From JAUVKT01 sp036350795 (GTDB lineage: Bacteria; Bacteroidota; Bacteroidia; Bacteroidales; VadinHA17), in NCBI GenBank assembly GCA_036350795.1, contig JAZBNV010000035.1, positions 3,259 to 67,258 on the forward strand: 64,000 bases of DNA, given 5' to 3'. Each line of letters begins with the position of its first letter. The stretch's first letter is position 1. Below the pieces are notes generated by a model. It saw only the letters and a program-made list of their open reading frames with translations, had not been told where the DNA came from and made no database searches. Of the stretch, positions 8,620 through 17,131 are shown piece by piece. The translations under genes and the position numbers were made by a program.

Positions 8620-9273
8620 ATGGCTACTGGTAAAGAATCTGAGAAAGATAAAAAGATGGCAGGAAAGAAGACTGAAAAAGCTGACAATAAGAATATTAAG
8701 GATGGTAATATAAAAGCCACCACCAAAGATAAACCTGGAAAAACAGGTAAATCGGATACTCAGGCTGCAGAAAAGACAAAGGATGCAGCTGAAAATGAAG
8801 AAAAGAAGACTGACAATAAGGTCGGTACAGAACCTACCCTGGAAGAAAAATTGGCAGAAAGCCAGGATAAATATCTTCGTTTATCTGCCGAGTTTGATAA
8901 CTATCGAAAAAGAACCCTTAAGGAGAAGATGGAACTGACCAAAAGTGCAGGTGAATCAATTCTTCAGAATATTCTTCCGGTAATGGATGACTTTGACAGG
9001 GCCCTGCAATTAATGGAGAGTGCAACAGACTGTGCTTCGATGAAACAGGGGATAGACCTGATATACATTAAATTCCAGGAGTTCCTTAAGGCTAATGGCA
9101 TTAAGGAGATAGAAGCCGTAAACAAGGAATTTGATACAGATCTTCACGAAGCTATTACCAAGATACCTGCTCCTGACAAGAAACTTAAAGGGAAGGTTGT
9201 TGACGTTGTTCAGAAGGGATATTACCTGAACGACAAGATAATACGCTATGCCAAGGTAGTGGTAGGAGAGTAA
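8620..9273 (+). CDS. grpE: Nucleotide exchange factor GrpE
   Basis: GrpE releases ADP from DnaK in the Hsp70 cycle. The 217-residue protein has a long Lys/Glu/Asp-rich disordered N-terminus (about 1-75), a coiled coil from LEEKLAESQDKYLRLSAEFDNYRKRTLKEK, and the C-terminal beta-wing domain with the family signature GIKEIEAVNKEFDTDLHEAI. The ATG at 8620 is preferred to TTG at 8617. dnaJ follows after 82 nt; dnaK is not in the window. The upstream region carries a sigma54-type promoter rather than a clear TAnnTTTG box. Confidence 0.96.
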   Translation: MATGKESEKDKKMAGKKTEKADNKNIKDGNIKATTKDKPGKTGKSDTQAAEKTKDAAENEEKKTDNKVGTEPTLEEKLAESQDKYLRLSAEFDNYRKRTLKEKMELTKSAGESILQNILPVMDDFDRALQLMESATDCASMKQGIDLIYIKFQEFLKANGIKEIEAVNKEFDTDLHEAITKIPAPDKKLKGKVVDVVQKGYYLNDKIIRYAKVVVGE

Positions 9274-9310
9274 TAATAGTAGAGAGTAGATGGGTGGAGG
9301 GTTGATGAGA

Positions 9311-9343
9311 ATAACCCGGAACTCATAACGCATAACCCGGAAC
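9311..9343. repeat. Direct repeat ATAACCCGGAAC, 2 copies, 21-nt period
   Basis: ATAACCCGGAAC occurs at 9311-9322 and again at 9332-9343 in the grpE-dnaJ spacer. It looks like a degenerate short tandem repeat with no evident role. Confidence 0.6.
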
Positions 9344-9355
9344 AATTAAAACAGG

Positions 9356-10501
9356 ATGGCAAAAAGAGATTATTATGAAATACTGGGGGTATCGAAGGGT
9401 GCCGGTAAGGATGAAATAAAAAAAGCTTACCGGCAGCAGGCATTGAAATACCATCCTGACAAAAATCCGGGAGACAAAGAAGCTGAGGAGAAGTTTAAGG
9501 AAGCAGCAGAAGCATACGAGGTGCTGAGCGATGAAAATAAGCGCGCCAGGTACGACAGGTATGGCCATGCAGGTATGGGCAATGGTGCCGGTTTTGGCGG
9601 TGGGGGAATGACAATGGAAGATATCTTTTCGTCATTCGGAGATATTTTTGGCGACGCTTTCGGTGGATTTGGTGGTTTCGGCGGTTTTGGGAGCCAGAGA
9701 GAAAGAGTTAACAGGGGCTCAAATCTGAGGGTCAAGGTTAAACTTAACCTGGAAGAAATCTCAAACGGCGTTGAAAAAAAGATCAGGGTGAATAAATATC
9801 TGTCCTGCTCTGCCTGCGGTGGTTCAGGAGCTGCCGACAGCAATTCCTACAGCACATGCTCAACATGTCACGGACAGGGAAGAGTTACCCGCGTAACCAA
9901 CACAATACTTGGACAGATGCAAAGTGCACAGACATGCCCGTCGTGTGGAGGAGAGGGTAAGATAATCACTAAAAAATGTACCAGTTGCCATGGTGAAGGG
10001 ATCGTAAAGGAAGAAGAGGTAATAAGCATAAAGATACCGGCAGGAGTTGGAAAAGGAATGCAAATGACGGTAAACGGTAAGGGCAACGCAGCCCGTCGCG
10101 GAGGGGTACCGGGAGATCTGCTGGTAATGATTGACGAAGTTGAGGACGACAGGCTTATCCGTGAAGGGAACGACCTTATATATAATCTTTTTATTAGTGT
10201 TCCTGATGCTGTACTTGGCACCCAGGTAGAAATACCAACAGTTGGGAATAGCGTAAAAATAAAAATTGAGCCGGGCACCCAGCCCGGAAGGATTCTCCGT
10301 CTAAGGGGGAAGGGTGTTCCCGATGTCAATGGCTATGGCAGGGGTGATCTCCTGGTTAATGTAAATGTATGGATTCCAAAGGACGTAAACCCCGAGGAAA
10401 AGAAATTCATGGAAAAGTTCAGGACTTCAGACTCCTTTAAACCAAAACCCGATAAAGGCGACAAGGGCTTCTTTGAAAGGATGAAATCATACTTTGAATA
10501 G
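9356..10501 (+). CDS. dnaJ: Chaperone DnaJ (Hsp40)
   Basis: DnaJ delivers unfolded clients to DnaK and stimulates its ATPase. The 381-residue protein has a J domain at 1-70 with the HPD motif (YHPDKNPG), a Gly/Phe-rich linker (about 75-125, GGFGGFGGFGS), four zinc-finger repeats CSACGGSG, CSTCHGQG, CPSCGGEG and CTSCHGEG (about 150-220), and two beta-sandwich substrate domains. The length and complete domain set make it a type I DnaJ. It is probably cotranscribed with grpE. Confidence 0.97.
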   Translation: MAKRDYYEILGVSKGAGKDEIKKAYRQQALKYHPDKNPGDKEAEEKFKEAAEAYEVLSDENKRARYDRYGHAGMGNGAGFGGGGMTMEDIFSSFGDIFGDAFGGFGGFGGFGSQRERVNRGSNLRVKVKLNLEEISNGVEKKIRVNKYLSCSACGGSGAADSNSYSTCSTCHGQGRVTRVTNTILGQMQSAQTCPSCGGEGKIITKKCTSCHGEGIVKEEEVISIKIPAGVGKGMQMTVNGKGNAARRGGVPGDLLVMIDEVEDDRLIREGNDLIYNLFISVPDAVLGTQVEIPTVGNSVKIKIEPGTQPGRILRLRGKGVPDVNGYGRGDLLVNVNVWIPKDVNPEEKKFMEKFRTSDSFKPKPDKGDKGFFERMKSYFE

Positions 10502-10551
10502 AGTTCGCCGGCCGCTCAGGTCATTTCACCGGGTAAAACAGGTGATATAAC

Positions 10552-10588
10552 AATTAGCCCTTCCCGATTGATTCTGAAAGGGCTAATT
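10552..10588 (+). terminator. Hairpin after dnaJ
   Basis: An 11-bp perfect stem, AATTAGCCCTT (10552-10562) and AAGGGCTAATT (10578-10588), with a 15-nt loop, lies 50 nt after dnaJ. The tail is AT-rich but not a pure T run, so termination is likely but not certain. Confidence 0.55.
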
Positions 10589-10592
10589 ATAT

Positions 10593-10600
10593 TATATTTG
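10593..10600 (+). promoter_or_regulatory. Candidate -7 box for the ABC exporter operon
   Basis: TATATTTG matches TAnnTTTG exactly 26 nt before the ATP-binding gene. A TTG lies 22 nt upstream (10568-10570), slightly further than the usual 19-21. Confidence 0.4.
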
Positions 10601-10626
10601 ACATGCAAACCAGATAATTTATCAGT

Positions 10627-11550
10627 ATGACACTATTAAAAGCAGAGAATGTCAGGAAACAGTATAGTAATCACCTGGCTCTGGATGATGTATCTGTAAA
10701 CATCCCGGATAAGAGTATCTACGGACTCCTTGGGCCTAATGGTGCAGGCAAAACCACCCTTCTCAGGATAATAAACCAGATAACGGCCCCGGACAGTGGA
10801 ACAGTCTTTCTTGATGGTCACAGGCTGGGCCCTTCTGACCTGGCGAATATTGGTTACCTGCCTGAAGAGCGAGGGCTTTATAAGAAAATGAAAGTTGGAG
10901 AACAGTCTATTTACCTTGCCATGCTGAAGGGACTGTCAAGACAGGAAGCCATAGGCAGGTTAAAAAAATGGTTTACGAAGTTTGAAATCATAGACTGGTG
11001 GGATAAGAAGGTTGAGGAACTATCGAAGGGAATGCAGCAGAAAATACAGTTTGTAACAACAGTATTGCACGAACCAAGATTATTGATATTCGATGAGCCA
11101 TTCAGCGGATTTGATCCAATAAACGCTAACCTGCTGAAACAGGAAATACTTGATTTAAGGGATAAAGGATCTACGATTATTTTCTCAACACATAATATGG
11201 GCTCGGTTGAAGAACTATGTGATCATATTACACTTATTGACAGATCAAAAACCATACTTGAAGGCTCTGTATCGCAGATAAGAAATGAATGGGCTGCCAA
11301 TGAATACCTGGTTGAGTTTAAGGGCAGAGCGGAAGTTAAAGATAATTCTGTCTACAAAGTGCTGTCAAAGGAGGAAGATAAAGATGTGTCCAGGATACAT
11401 CTTAAGTCTTCGGGAGACAAGGATGTCAACCATATTGTGGGTGATATGCTTAAAGCAGGAAACCTCTTATCATTTAACCCTGCCTTACCCTCGATGAACG
11501 AGATATTTATAAGAGTGGTTGAAGCAAACTCTGATAAGTTGAATAACTAA
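10627..11550 (+). CDS. ABC transporter ATP-binding protein (NatA/CcmA type, DUF4162 tail)
   Basis: The 307-residue ATPase has Walker A GPNGAGKTTLL (about 36-46), the signature ELSKGMQQKIQF (a variant of LSGGQ), Walker B LLIFDEPFSGFDP and the switch His in STHN. A C-terminal extension of about 85 residues resembles the DUF4162 domain of NatA-like exporters. It pairs with the permease gene 13 nt downstream. Family relatives export sodium, antibiotics or lipids; the substrate cannot be read from the sequence. Confidence 0.93.
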   Translation: MTLLKAENVRKQYSNHLALDDVSVNIPDKSIYGLLGPNGAGKTTLLRIINQITAPDSGTVFLDGHRLGPSDLANIGYLPEERGLYKKMKVGEQSIYLAMLKGLSRQEAIGRLKKWFTKFEIIDWWDKKVEELSKGMQQKIQFVTTVLHEPRLLIFDEPFSGFDPINANLLKQEILDLRDKGSTIIFSTHNMGSVEELCDHITLIDRSKTILEGSVSQIRNEWAANEYLVEFKGRAEVKDNSVYKVLSKEEDKDVSRIHLKSSGDKDVNHIVGDMLKAGNLLSFNPALPSMNEIFIRVVEANSDKLNN

Positions 11551-11563
11551 AAACCCCTGAACC

Positions 11564-12922
11564 ATGTCCAAAACATCAATTATAATAAAAAGAGAATATA
11601 CATCAAGGGTTAAGAAGAAATCCTTCATTATTATGACCCTGCTAACCCCCTTAATCTTTGCTGCACTTATGGTTGTGCCGGCCCTGATTATGCAAAACGA
11701 AGATCAGGATTTTAAAAAGATAGCGGTAGTTGAAGATGGCAGCGACCTTTTTAAGGATGTGATACCAGACACCAGGCATTTGGATTTTGAGTACCTCGGT
11801 GATGTGGATGTTAACCAGCTTAAAAATACTTTCGAGGAGGCAGGTTACTACGGTATTCTATACCTCTCTCCTACCCTGGTGAATGTACCTAATGCTGCAC
11901 AGATAATCTCATCAAGTCAGCCTCCGCTGGATATGCTGGAGTATATTGAAAGAACTCTTGAGAAGTATCTTGAGAGTGAAAAAATGGCCGAATATGAAAT
12001 TGAGAACCTGGATGAGATACTCAAGAGCGTCAAAACAAGCGTAAGGGTGCAAACCATCCGGATTGACGATAAGGGAGAAACAAAGGAAACCAATACCGGT
12101 ATTGCAATGGGCCTGGCCTATATAGGCGCCTTCCTGATGTACATGATTGTATTGCTCTACGGGGTACAGGTAATGCGTGGTGTGTTCGAGGAAAAGAATA
12201 ACAGGATTGTTGAAGTAATAATATCTTCTGTAAAACCGGTACAACTGATGATGGGTAAAATTATCGGCATTGCACTGGTAGGTCTTACACAGTTTGCAAT
12301 CTGGATAGTACTTATGGCTGGCATAGCAATAGGAGTTCAGAAAGCTTTCCTGCCCGATGATACATCCATGCTTACAGAGCAGGTTACACAGAGCGTTATG
12401 GAACAATCTCCCCAGGCTGCTGAAATGATAGAGGAAAGCATTGCAGGCCAGGGTCAGAATGAAGAATTTACAAGGCTCTTCAACAACCTTATGAATTTTA
12501 ACTGGGGAATGGTAATAATCTCCTTCTTCCTGTATTTCATTTTCGGCTACCTGCTTTATGCAGCCATATTTGCAGCAATTGGTTCAGCTGTTGATACGGA
12601 AACCGATACACAGCAATTTATGTTCCCGATTATGCTACCAATAATACTGGGACTCTTTATCGCCATGGGTACCATGCAGAACCCGGAAAGCTCACTGTCA
12701 TTCTGGGGATCAATAATTCCTTTTACCTCTCCTATTGTGATGATGGCGCGAATACCCTTCGATGTACCTGTATGGGAACTCGTATTATCTGTTAGCCTGC
12801 TGGCAGCTACATTCTTTGCAACAGTATTCCTGGCCGCGAAGATCTATCGCACAGGCATATTGATGTACGGTAAGAAAGTTACCTTTAAGGAAATGATAAA
12901 GTGGGTAAGGTATAAAGGCTAA
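11564..12922 (+). CDS. ABC-2 type permease (NatB-like)
   Basis: The 452-residue membrane protein has one N-terminal helix (about 22-42), a large extracytoplasmic domain (about 45-175), and five further helices, the layout of ABC2_membrane_3/NatB permeases. The cytosolic loop VFEEKNNRIVEVIISSVKPVQLMMGKIIGI after the second helix is the family hallmark. An insert of acidic and Gln-rich sequence (about 265-310) lies between helices. It forms an exporter with the ATPase encoded just upstream; the substrate is unknown. Confidence 0.9.
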   Translation: MSKTSIIIKREYTSRVKKKSFIIMTLLTPLIFAALMVVPALIMQNEDQDFKKIAVVEDGSDLFKDVIPDTRHLDFEYLGDVDVNQLKNTFEEAGYYGILYLSPTLVNVPNAAQIISSSQPPLDMLEYIERTLEKYLESEKMAEYEIENLDEILKSVKTSVRVQTIRIDDKGETKETNTGIAMGLAYIGAFLMYMIVLLYGVQVMRGVFEEKNNRIVEVIISSVKPVQLMMGKIIGIALVGLTQFAIWIVLMAGIAIGVQKAFLPDDTSMLTEQVTQSVMEQSPQAAEMIEESIAGQGQNEEFTRLFNNLMNFNWGMVIISFFLYFIFGYLLYAAIFAAIGSAVDTETDTQQFMFPIMLPIILGLFIAMGTMQNPESSLSFWGSIIPFTSPIVMMARIPFDVPVWELVLSVSLLAATFFATVFLAAKIYRTGILMYGKKVTFKEMIKWVRYKG

Positions 12923-12939
12923 AATATGTTTATTAATGT

Positions 12940-12981
12940 AATGGTTTAAGTTTTAAGATGTTTCTTAGCTCTTAAACCATT
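12940..12981. terminator. Two-level hairpin between the exporter and response regulator genes
   Basis: AATGGTTTAAG (12940-12950) is exactly complementary to CTTAAACCATT (12971-12981), with an inner TAAGA/TCTTA stem in the loop. It has no T run, so it may be a processing or regulatory structure rather than a simple terminator. Confidence 0.45.
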
Positions 12982-13007
12982 AACATTTAGGAATTAAACC
13001 AAAGAAT

Positions 13008-14174
13008 ATGGCAAAAGTACTGGTAATTGACGACGAAAAGGCTATCCGTAACACCCTGAAGGATGTGCTTGAATACGAAAAACACAAGGTTGATCTTGCT
13101 GAAGACGGTATAGCCGGGGTTGAGATGTTCTCAAATGAGAAATATGATGTTGTATTATGCGATATTAAAATGGATAATATGGATGGGATTGAGGTACTGG
13201 AGAAAATCCAGGACACCTCGAATGACGTACCCGTAATTATGATATCAGGGCATGGAAATATCGACACAGCTGTTGAAGCAATAAAAAAGGGAGCATTCGA
13301 TTTTCTTGAAAAACCTCTTGATCTTAACAGGCTTCTTATCACCATGCGTAATGCAATGGAAAAGTCAAGCCTGGTGAGCGAGGCAAAAGTACTTAAGAGA
13401 AAGGTAAGCAAGAAATATGAAATAGTCGGCAATTCTGAAGCTATAATAAAAGTCAAAGACATGATAGACAGGGTTGCACCAACCGAGGCACGGGTACTTA
13501 TAACCGGGTCGAACGGAACCGGCAAAGAGCTGGTAGCACACCAGTTGCATGAGAAAAGTGCCAGGTCAAAAGCACCTTTTGTTGAAGTTAATTGTGCGGC
13601 CATCCCAAGCGAACTTATTGAAAGTGAATTGTTTGGCCATGAAAAAGGATCATTTACATCAGCCCACAAACAGAGAATAGGAAAATTTGAACAGGCAGAT
13701 GGCGGTACTATTTTCCTTGACGAAATTGGTGATATGAGCCTTTCGGCCCAGGCAAAAGTACTGAGGGCACTGCAGGAAAACAAGATCACACGCGTAGGTT
13801 CTGACAGGGATATAAATGTTAATGTACGGGTAATTGCGGCAACCAATAAGGATATGAGTGCCGAAATAGAGAACTCTACCTTCAGGGAAGATCTCTACCA
13901 CCGCTTAAGTGTAATTTTAATACGCGTTCCTGACCTGGTTGAAAGAAAAGACGACATACCATTGCTGGCAGAGCATTTTAATGAACTTATTTGTGGTGAA
14001 TATGGTATGAGCCCGAAAGAAATAGAAAAAACTGCCATTGATGAACTGAAGAAGATAAACTGGACCGGCAATATAAGGGAATTCAGAAATGTTCTTGAGA
14101 GGCTTATCATACTTTGTCCTGATAAAATAACAGGCAAAGACGTAATATCTTTTGCACAGCCTGTTTCAGGATAG
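13008..14174 (+). CDS. Sigma54-type response regulator lacking a DNA-binding domain
   Basis: A receiver domain (about 1-118) with the acidic pair Asp8/Asp9, phospho-acceptor Asp52 and conserved Lys is followed by an AAA+ domain (about 142-370) of the NtrC class: Walker A GSNGTGKE, Walker B GGTIFLDEIGDM, and the arginine-finger region. The GAFTGA loop that contacts sigma54 reads GSFTSA. The protein stops at 388 residues, about 15 residues after the NWTGNIREFRNVLERL segment, so the Fis-type helix-turn-helix of NtrC proteins is absent. Such regulators act from solution or through partner proteins. No histidine kinase is adjacent. Confidence 0.9.
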   Translation: MAKVLVIDDEKAIRNTLKDVLEYEKHKVDLAEDGIAGVEMFSNEKYDVVLCDIKMDNMDGIEVLEKIQDTSNDVPVIMISGHGNIDTAVEAIKKGAFDFLEKPLDLNRLLITMRNAMEKSSLVSEAKVLKRKVSKKYEIVGNSEAIIKVKDMIDRVAPTEARVLITGSNGTGKELVAHQLHEKSARSKAPFVEVNCAAIPSELIESELFGHEKGSFTSAHKQRIGKFEQADGGTIFLDEIGDMSLSAQAKVLRALQENKITRVGSDRDINVNVRVIAATNKDMSAEIENSTFREDLYHRLSVILIRVPDLVERKDDIPLLAEHFNELICGEYGMSPKEIEKTAIDELKKINWTGNIREFRNVLERLIILCPDKITGKDVISFAQPVSG

Positions 14175-14303
14175 GATCAATAAAACACGGGTTTTAATCA
14201 ATATATCCCTCAATCAGGCCTTCTTAACTTTTTTTAACTCGGCCACTTAGAGGAAAGGTACAGTTTTTGGGTATTTTCGGGAGCTTATTTAAACTCCCGG
14301 TTT

Positions 14304-15602
14304 ATGCTAAAGAAAACAGTCATCCTTTCAATTTTGCTGATTACACTTGCTTTAAACTCTTCAGCCCAGGATAAGTACCTTTCTGCTTCAGAGAAAGTAT
14401 CGAAAGATCTAATTAGTTCAGGAGAGCTGAGAAAACAGGCACTTAATGTTTTCCTCGACTGCAGGTGGTGCGATCATACCTATATCAAAAAAACTATACC
14501 CTATGTAAATTATGTCAGGAATAAGGATGAAGCCGATGTGCATATTTTTGTGCGAAGACAGATAAACGGCGGCGGCGGTGGTGAATACTTAATAGATTTT
14601 ATTGGTCACGGCGACTTCGAGGGTATTAATGAGGAACTGAAGTTTGTATCGCCTGTTGATGAAACAGCCGACGAAACAAGGAAAGCAAGGTCGGGCATTA
14701 TAGCAATGGGATTAATGCAATATGTTGCCAGGACCCCTATCGGGCGGAATATAAAGATTGAATTCGAGGACGGCGACATACCTGGTAGGATTATGAATCC
14801 AACAGTTGAAAACGACTCCTGGGACAGCTGGATGTTCAGACTAAGGGGATCGGGCTCATTTAACCAGGATGAAAACTATAAAAGCTCAAACATTAATACT
14901 ACTTTCTCGGCCGACAGGATCACCGAGGAGCTTAAGGTTACTTTTGATGCCAGGTACGAAAACCGGCAGACTTATTACACTCAAACAGACAGCAAAAGCT
15001 ACAGGCAAAACTGGAGCCTGAATGGAACAGTAGTAAAAAGCATAGCCGACAGATGGGCCCTGGGAGGAAGGTACTCGACCTCCGGAGACACATATAACAA
15101 TTACGATTTTTCGGCCTCCGCAGGACCGGCTATTGAATATAACTTTTTTCCCTATGAAGAATCGTTCCAACACTCATTCAGAGTACAGTACGGTGTCTCC
15201 GGCATTTATCACGATTACTCAGATACTACCACCTATTTCGATACCGAGGGACTCTATCTGCGGCATTATCTGAGCGCTTCAATTGGATTTAACAAGGAGT
15301 GGGGCTCCGGGTATCTTTCTGTTACGGGAGCTAACTACCTTCATGATTTCAATTTAAATAACCTGGGAATAAGGGGAGATATTAATTACAGGATATATAA
15401 AGGACTCTCAGTAAATTTTGAAACGCGGGCAAGCCTTATCCACGACCAGATAAACCTTCCTAAAGGCGATGCAAGCGAACAGGATGTTCTGACCCGCCAG
15501 ATTGCACTAAAAACCGGCTACTCATTTTCTTTTGAATTTGGATTAAGTTACTCCTTTGGTTCAATCTATAACAACGTGGTAAATACACGTTTTGGCAACT
15601 AA
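14304..15602 (+). CDS. Hypothetical exported protein, predicted outer-membrane beta-barrel
   Basis: A signal peptide (about 1-21, ending SSAQ) is followed by a globular domain (about 22-170) and then a long run of alternating amphipathic strands (RITEELKVTFDARYENRQTYYTQTD and similar) consistent with a DUF481-like or porin-like barrel of about 10-12 strands. The N-terminal part has a Cys pair (CRWC) and resembles no family I can name. The closing residues FGLSYSFGSIYNNVVNTRFGN are not the usual terminal aromatic. It is monocistronic, preceded by a CGGGAG..CTCCCG inverted repeat at 14277-14299. Confidence 0.65.
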   Translation: MLKKTVILSILLITLALNSSAQDKYLSASEKVSKDLISSGELRKQALNVFLDCRWCDHTYIKKTIPYVNYVRNKDEADVHIFVRRQINGGGGGEYLIDFIGHGDFEGINEELKFVSPVDETADETRKARSGIIAMGLMQYVARTPIGRNIKIEFEDGDIPGRIMNPTVENDSWDSWMFRLRGSGSFNQDENYKSSNINTTFSADRITEELKVTFDARYENRQTYYTQTDSKSYRQNWSLNGTVVKSIADRWALGGRYSTSGDTYNNYDFSASAGPAIEYNFFPYEESFQHSFRVQYGVSGIYHDYSDTTTYFDTEGLYLRHYLSASIGFNKEWGSGYLSVTGANYLHDFNLNNLGIRGDINYRIYKGLSVNFETRASLIHDQINLPKGDASEQDVLTRQIALKTGYSFSFEFGLSYSFGSIYNNVVNTRFGN

Positions 15603-15655
15603 GAAAGCACTGAGCCATACAGCAAACAGCATTGCAATAGTAGATTTAAAATCAT

Positions 15656-15676
15656 AAGTTTGTGTAAGACAAACTT
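15656..15676. promoter_or_regulatory. Inverted repeat AAGTTTGT-N5-ACAAACTT before aspA
   Basis: A perfect 8-bp inverted repeat with a GTAAG loop ends 8 nt before the aspA ATG. It could be an operator or a start-site hairpin that hinders ribosome access; there is no direct evidence of function. Confidence 0.35.
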
Positions 15677-15684
15677 AGTTGCAG

Positions 15685-17127
15685 ATGCAAAGAACTGAAA
15701 CAGACAGCCTGGGAAGTATGCAGGTACCCGCTGAAGCCCTTTACGGGATACATTCACTGCGTGCAAAAGAGAATTTTCCCTCGGATATCCCGTTCCCAAT
15801 TGAATGGTACAGGGCAATAGGCCTTACCAAACTGGCATGCTACAGGACCTATAAGAAATTCAGGTATGCAACAATAGAGAAATACGGAAGTAACATACCT
15901 ATTAAATTAATCGACCCTGAAATTATTGCTGCACTAGCCAAATCTGCCGAAGAGGTATCAGAAGGAATTTATTTCAGCCATTTTATAGTCCCGGCTATAC
16001 AGGGTGGTGCCGGCACCAGTATTAATATGAACGTTAATGAGATTATATGTAACGCATCTCTTCTCGACCTGGATCATGAAGCAGGAGAATACTCCTACAT
16101 TGATCCGGTTGAAGATGCCAATATATTCCAGTCGACCAATGATATTATCCCAAGCTCGCTTACAATAGCAGCCTTAAAACTGCTGAATAACCTGGAAGAA
16201 AAAATAAACTCACTGAGGCAGGTAATTGAACAGCATGAATCTGATAACCGGAACAAACTAAGACCGGCATATACACAGATGCAGGAAGCAGTTCCAACAA
16301 CATTCGGAGCTCTTTTCTCAACCTACAATGAGGCCCTCTCCAGGGACTGGTGGAGAGTCTCAAAATGCAAGGAGAGAATAAAGGTAGTGAACCTGGGCGG
16401 AGGAGCCACCGGGACAGGTGTAAGCATTCCGAGGTTCTTTTTGATGGAAGTGGTCCCGGAACTGAGAAGTCTTGCTTCACTTCCTGTAAGCAGAAGCGAA
16501 AACCTGCAGGACGCCACAGCCAATCTCGACAGCTGGGTTGAGGTACACGCCATCCTCAAGGCTCATGCAGTGAACCTTGAAAAAATGGCAGGCGATATCA
16601 GGTTACTTTCGTCGGATATTTCATCGAAGAAACTGCTTAAGATTCCAAATCGCCAGGTAGGCAGTTCAATAATGCCGGGAAAAATAAACCCTGTTATTCC
16701 GGAATTTGTTATTTCATCAACTCACAAAATATACTCCAACGACCAGTTAATAACTTCACTTTGCTCACAGGGTTGCCTGGATCTGAATGCCTACCTCCCA
16801 ACAATCGGGCACTCTCTACTTGAATCACTCAAGCTCCTGATAGCAATAAATGACTCACTCAAAAATAATCTATTTACAGGTCTTATTGTAAACGAAAACT
16901 CAGGCTATGATGCCCTTGTGTACAGCCCTGCAGTAACAACAGCACTTATTCCTTATATTGGCTATAACAAGGCAGCAAAAATTGCTGAGGAGATGAAGAA
17001 AAGCAATATTAATATCTTCGAAGCAGCAGAAAAAACCGGACTTTTAAATGAAGCCAGGCTTGAAAAGATAATGGAGCCTTCAAACCTGCTTAAACTCGGG
17101 TTCACAATTTCAGATGTGCTGGAATAG
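15685..17127 (+). CDS. aspA: Aspartate ammonia-lyase (aspartase)
   Basis: The 480-residue enzyme belongs to the aspartase/fumarase superfamily: LGSMQVPAEALYGIHSLRA near the N-terminus, a mid segment DANIFQSTNDIIPSS, and the flexible signature loop GSSIMPGKINPVIPE whose first Ser is the catalytic base. Aspartase converts L-aspartate to fumarate and ammonia, which can feed fumarate respiration in anaerobes. AspA-type features are favoured over FumC, but substrate assignment within this superfamily is not absolute. ATG at 15685 is preferred to TTG at 15679. It converges with DUF2079 at a gap of 4 nt. Confidence 0.85.
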   Translation: MQRTETDSLGSMQVPAEALYGIHSLRAKENFPSDIPFPIEWYRAIGLTKLACYRTYKKFRYATIEKYGSNIPIKLIDPEIIAALAKSAEEVSEGIYFSHFIVPAIQGGAGTSINMNVNEIICNASLLDLDHEAGEYSYIDPVEDANIFQSTNDIIPSSLTIAALKLLNNLEEKINSLRQVIEQHESDNRNKLRPAYTQMQEAVPTTFGALFSTYNEALSRDWWRVSKCKERIKVVNLGGGATGTGVSIPRFFLMEVVPELRSLASLPVSRSENLQDATANLDSWVEVHAILKAHAVNLEKMAGDIRLLSSDISSKKLLKIPNRQVGSSIMPGKINPVIPEFVISSTHKIYSNDQLITSLCSQGCLDLNAYLPTIGHSLLESLKLLIAINDSLKNNLFTGLIVNENSGYDALVYSPAVTTALIPYIGYNKAAKIAEEMKKSNINIFEAAEKTGLLNEARLEKIMEPSNLLKLGFTISDVLE

Positions 17128-17131
17128 GCTT

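Noticed and set aside
12980..13846. 288-codon antisense frame opposite the response regulator
   Set aside because: The Ser/Ile/Phe-rich translation is the mirror of a conserved AAA+ gene.
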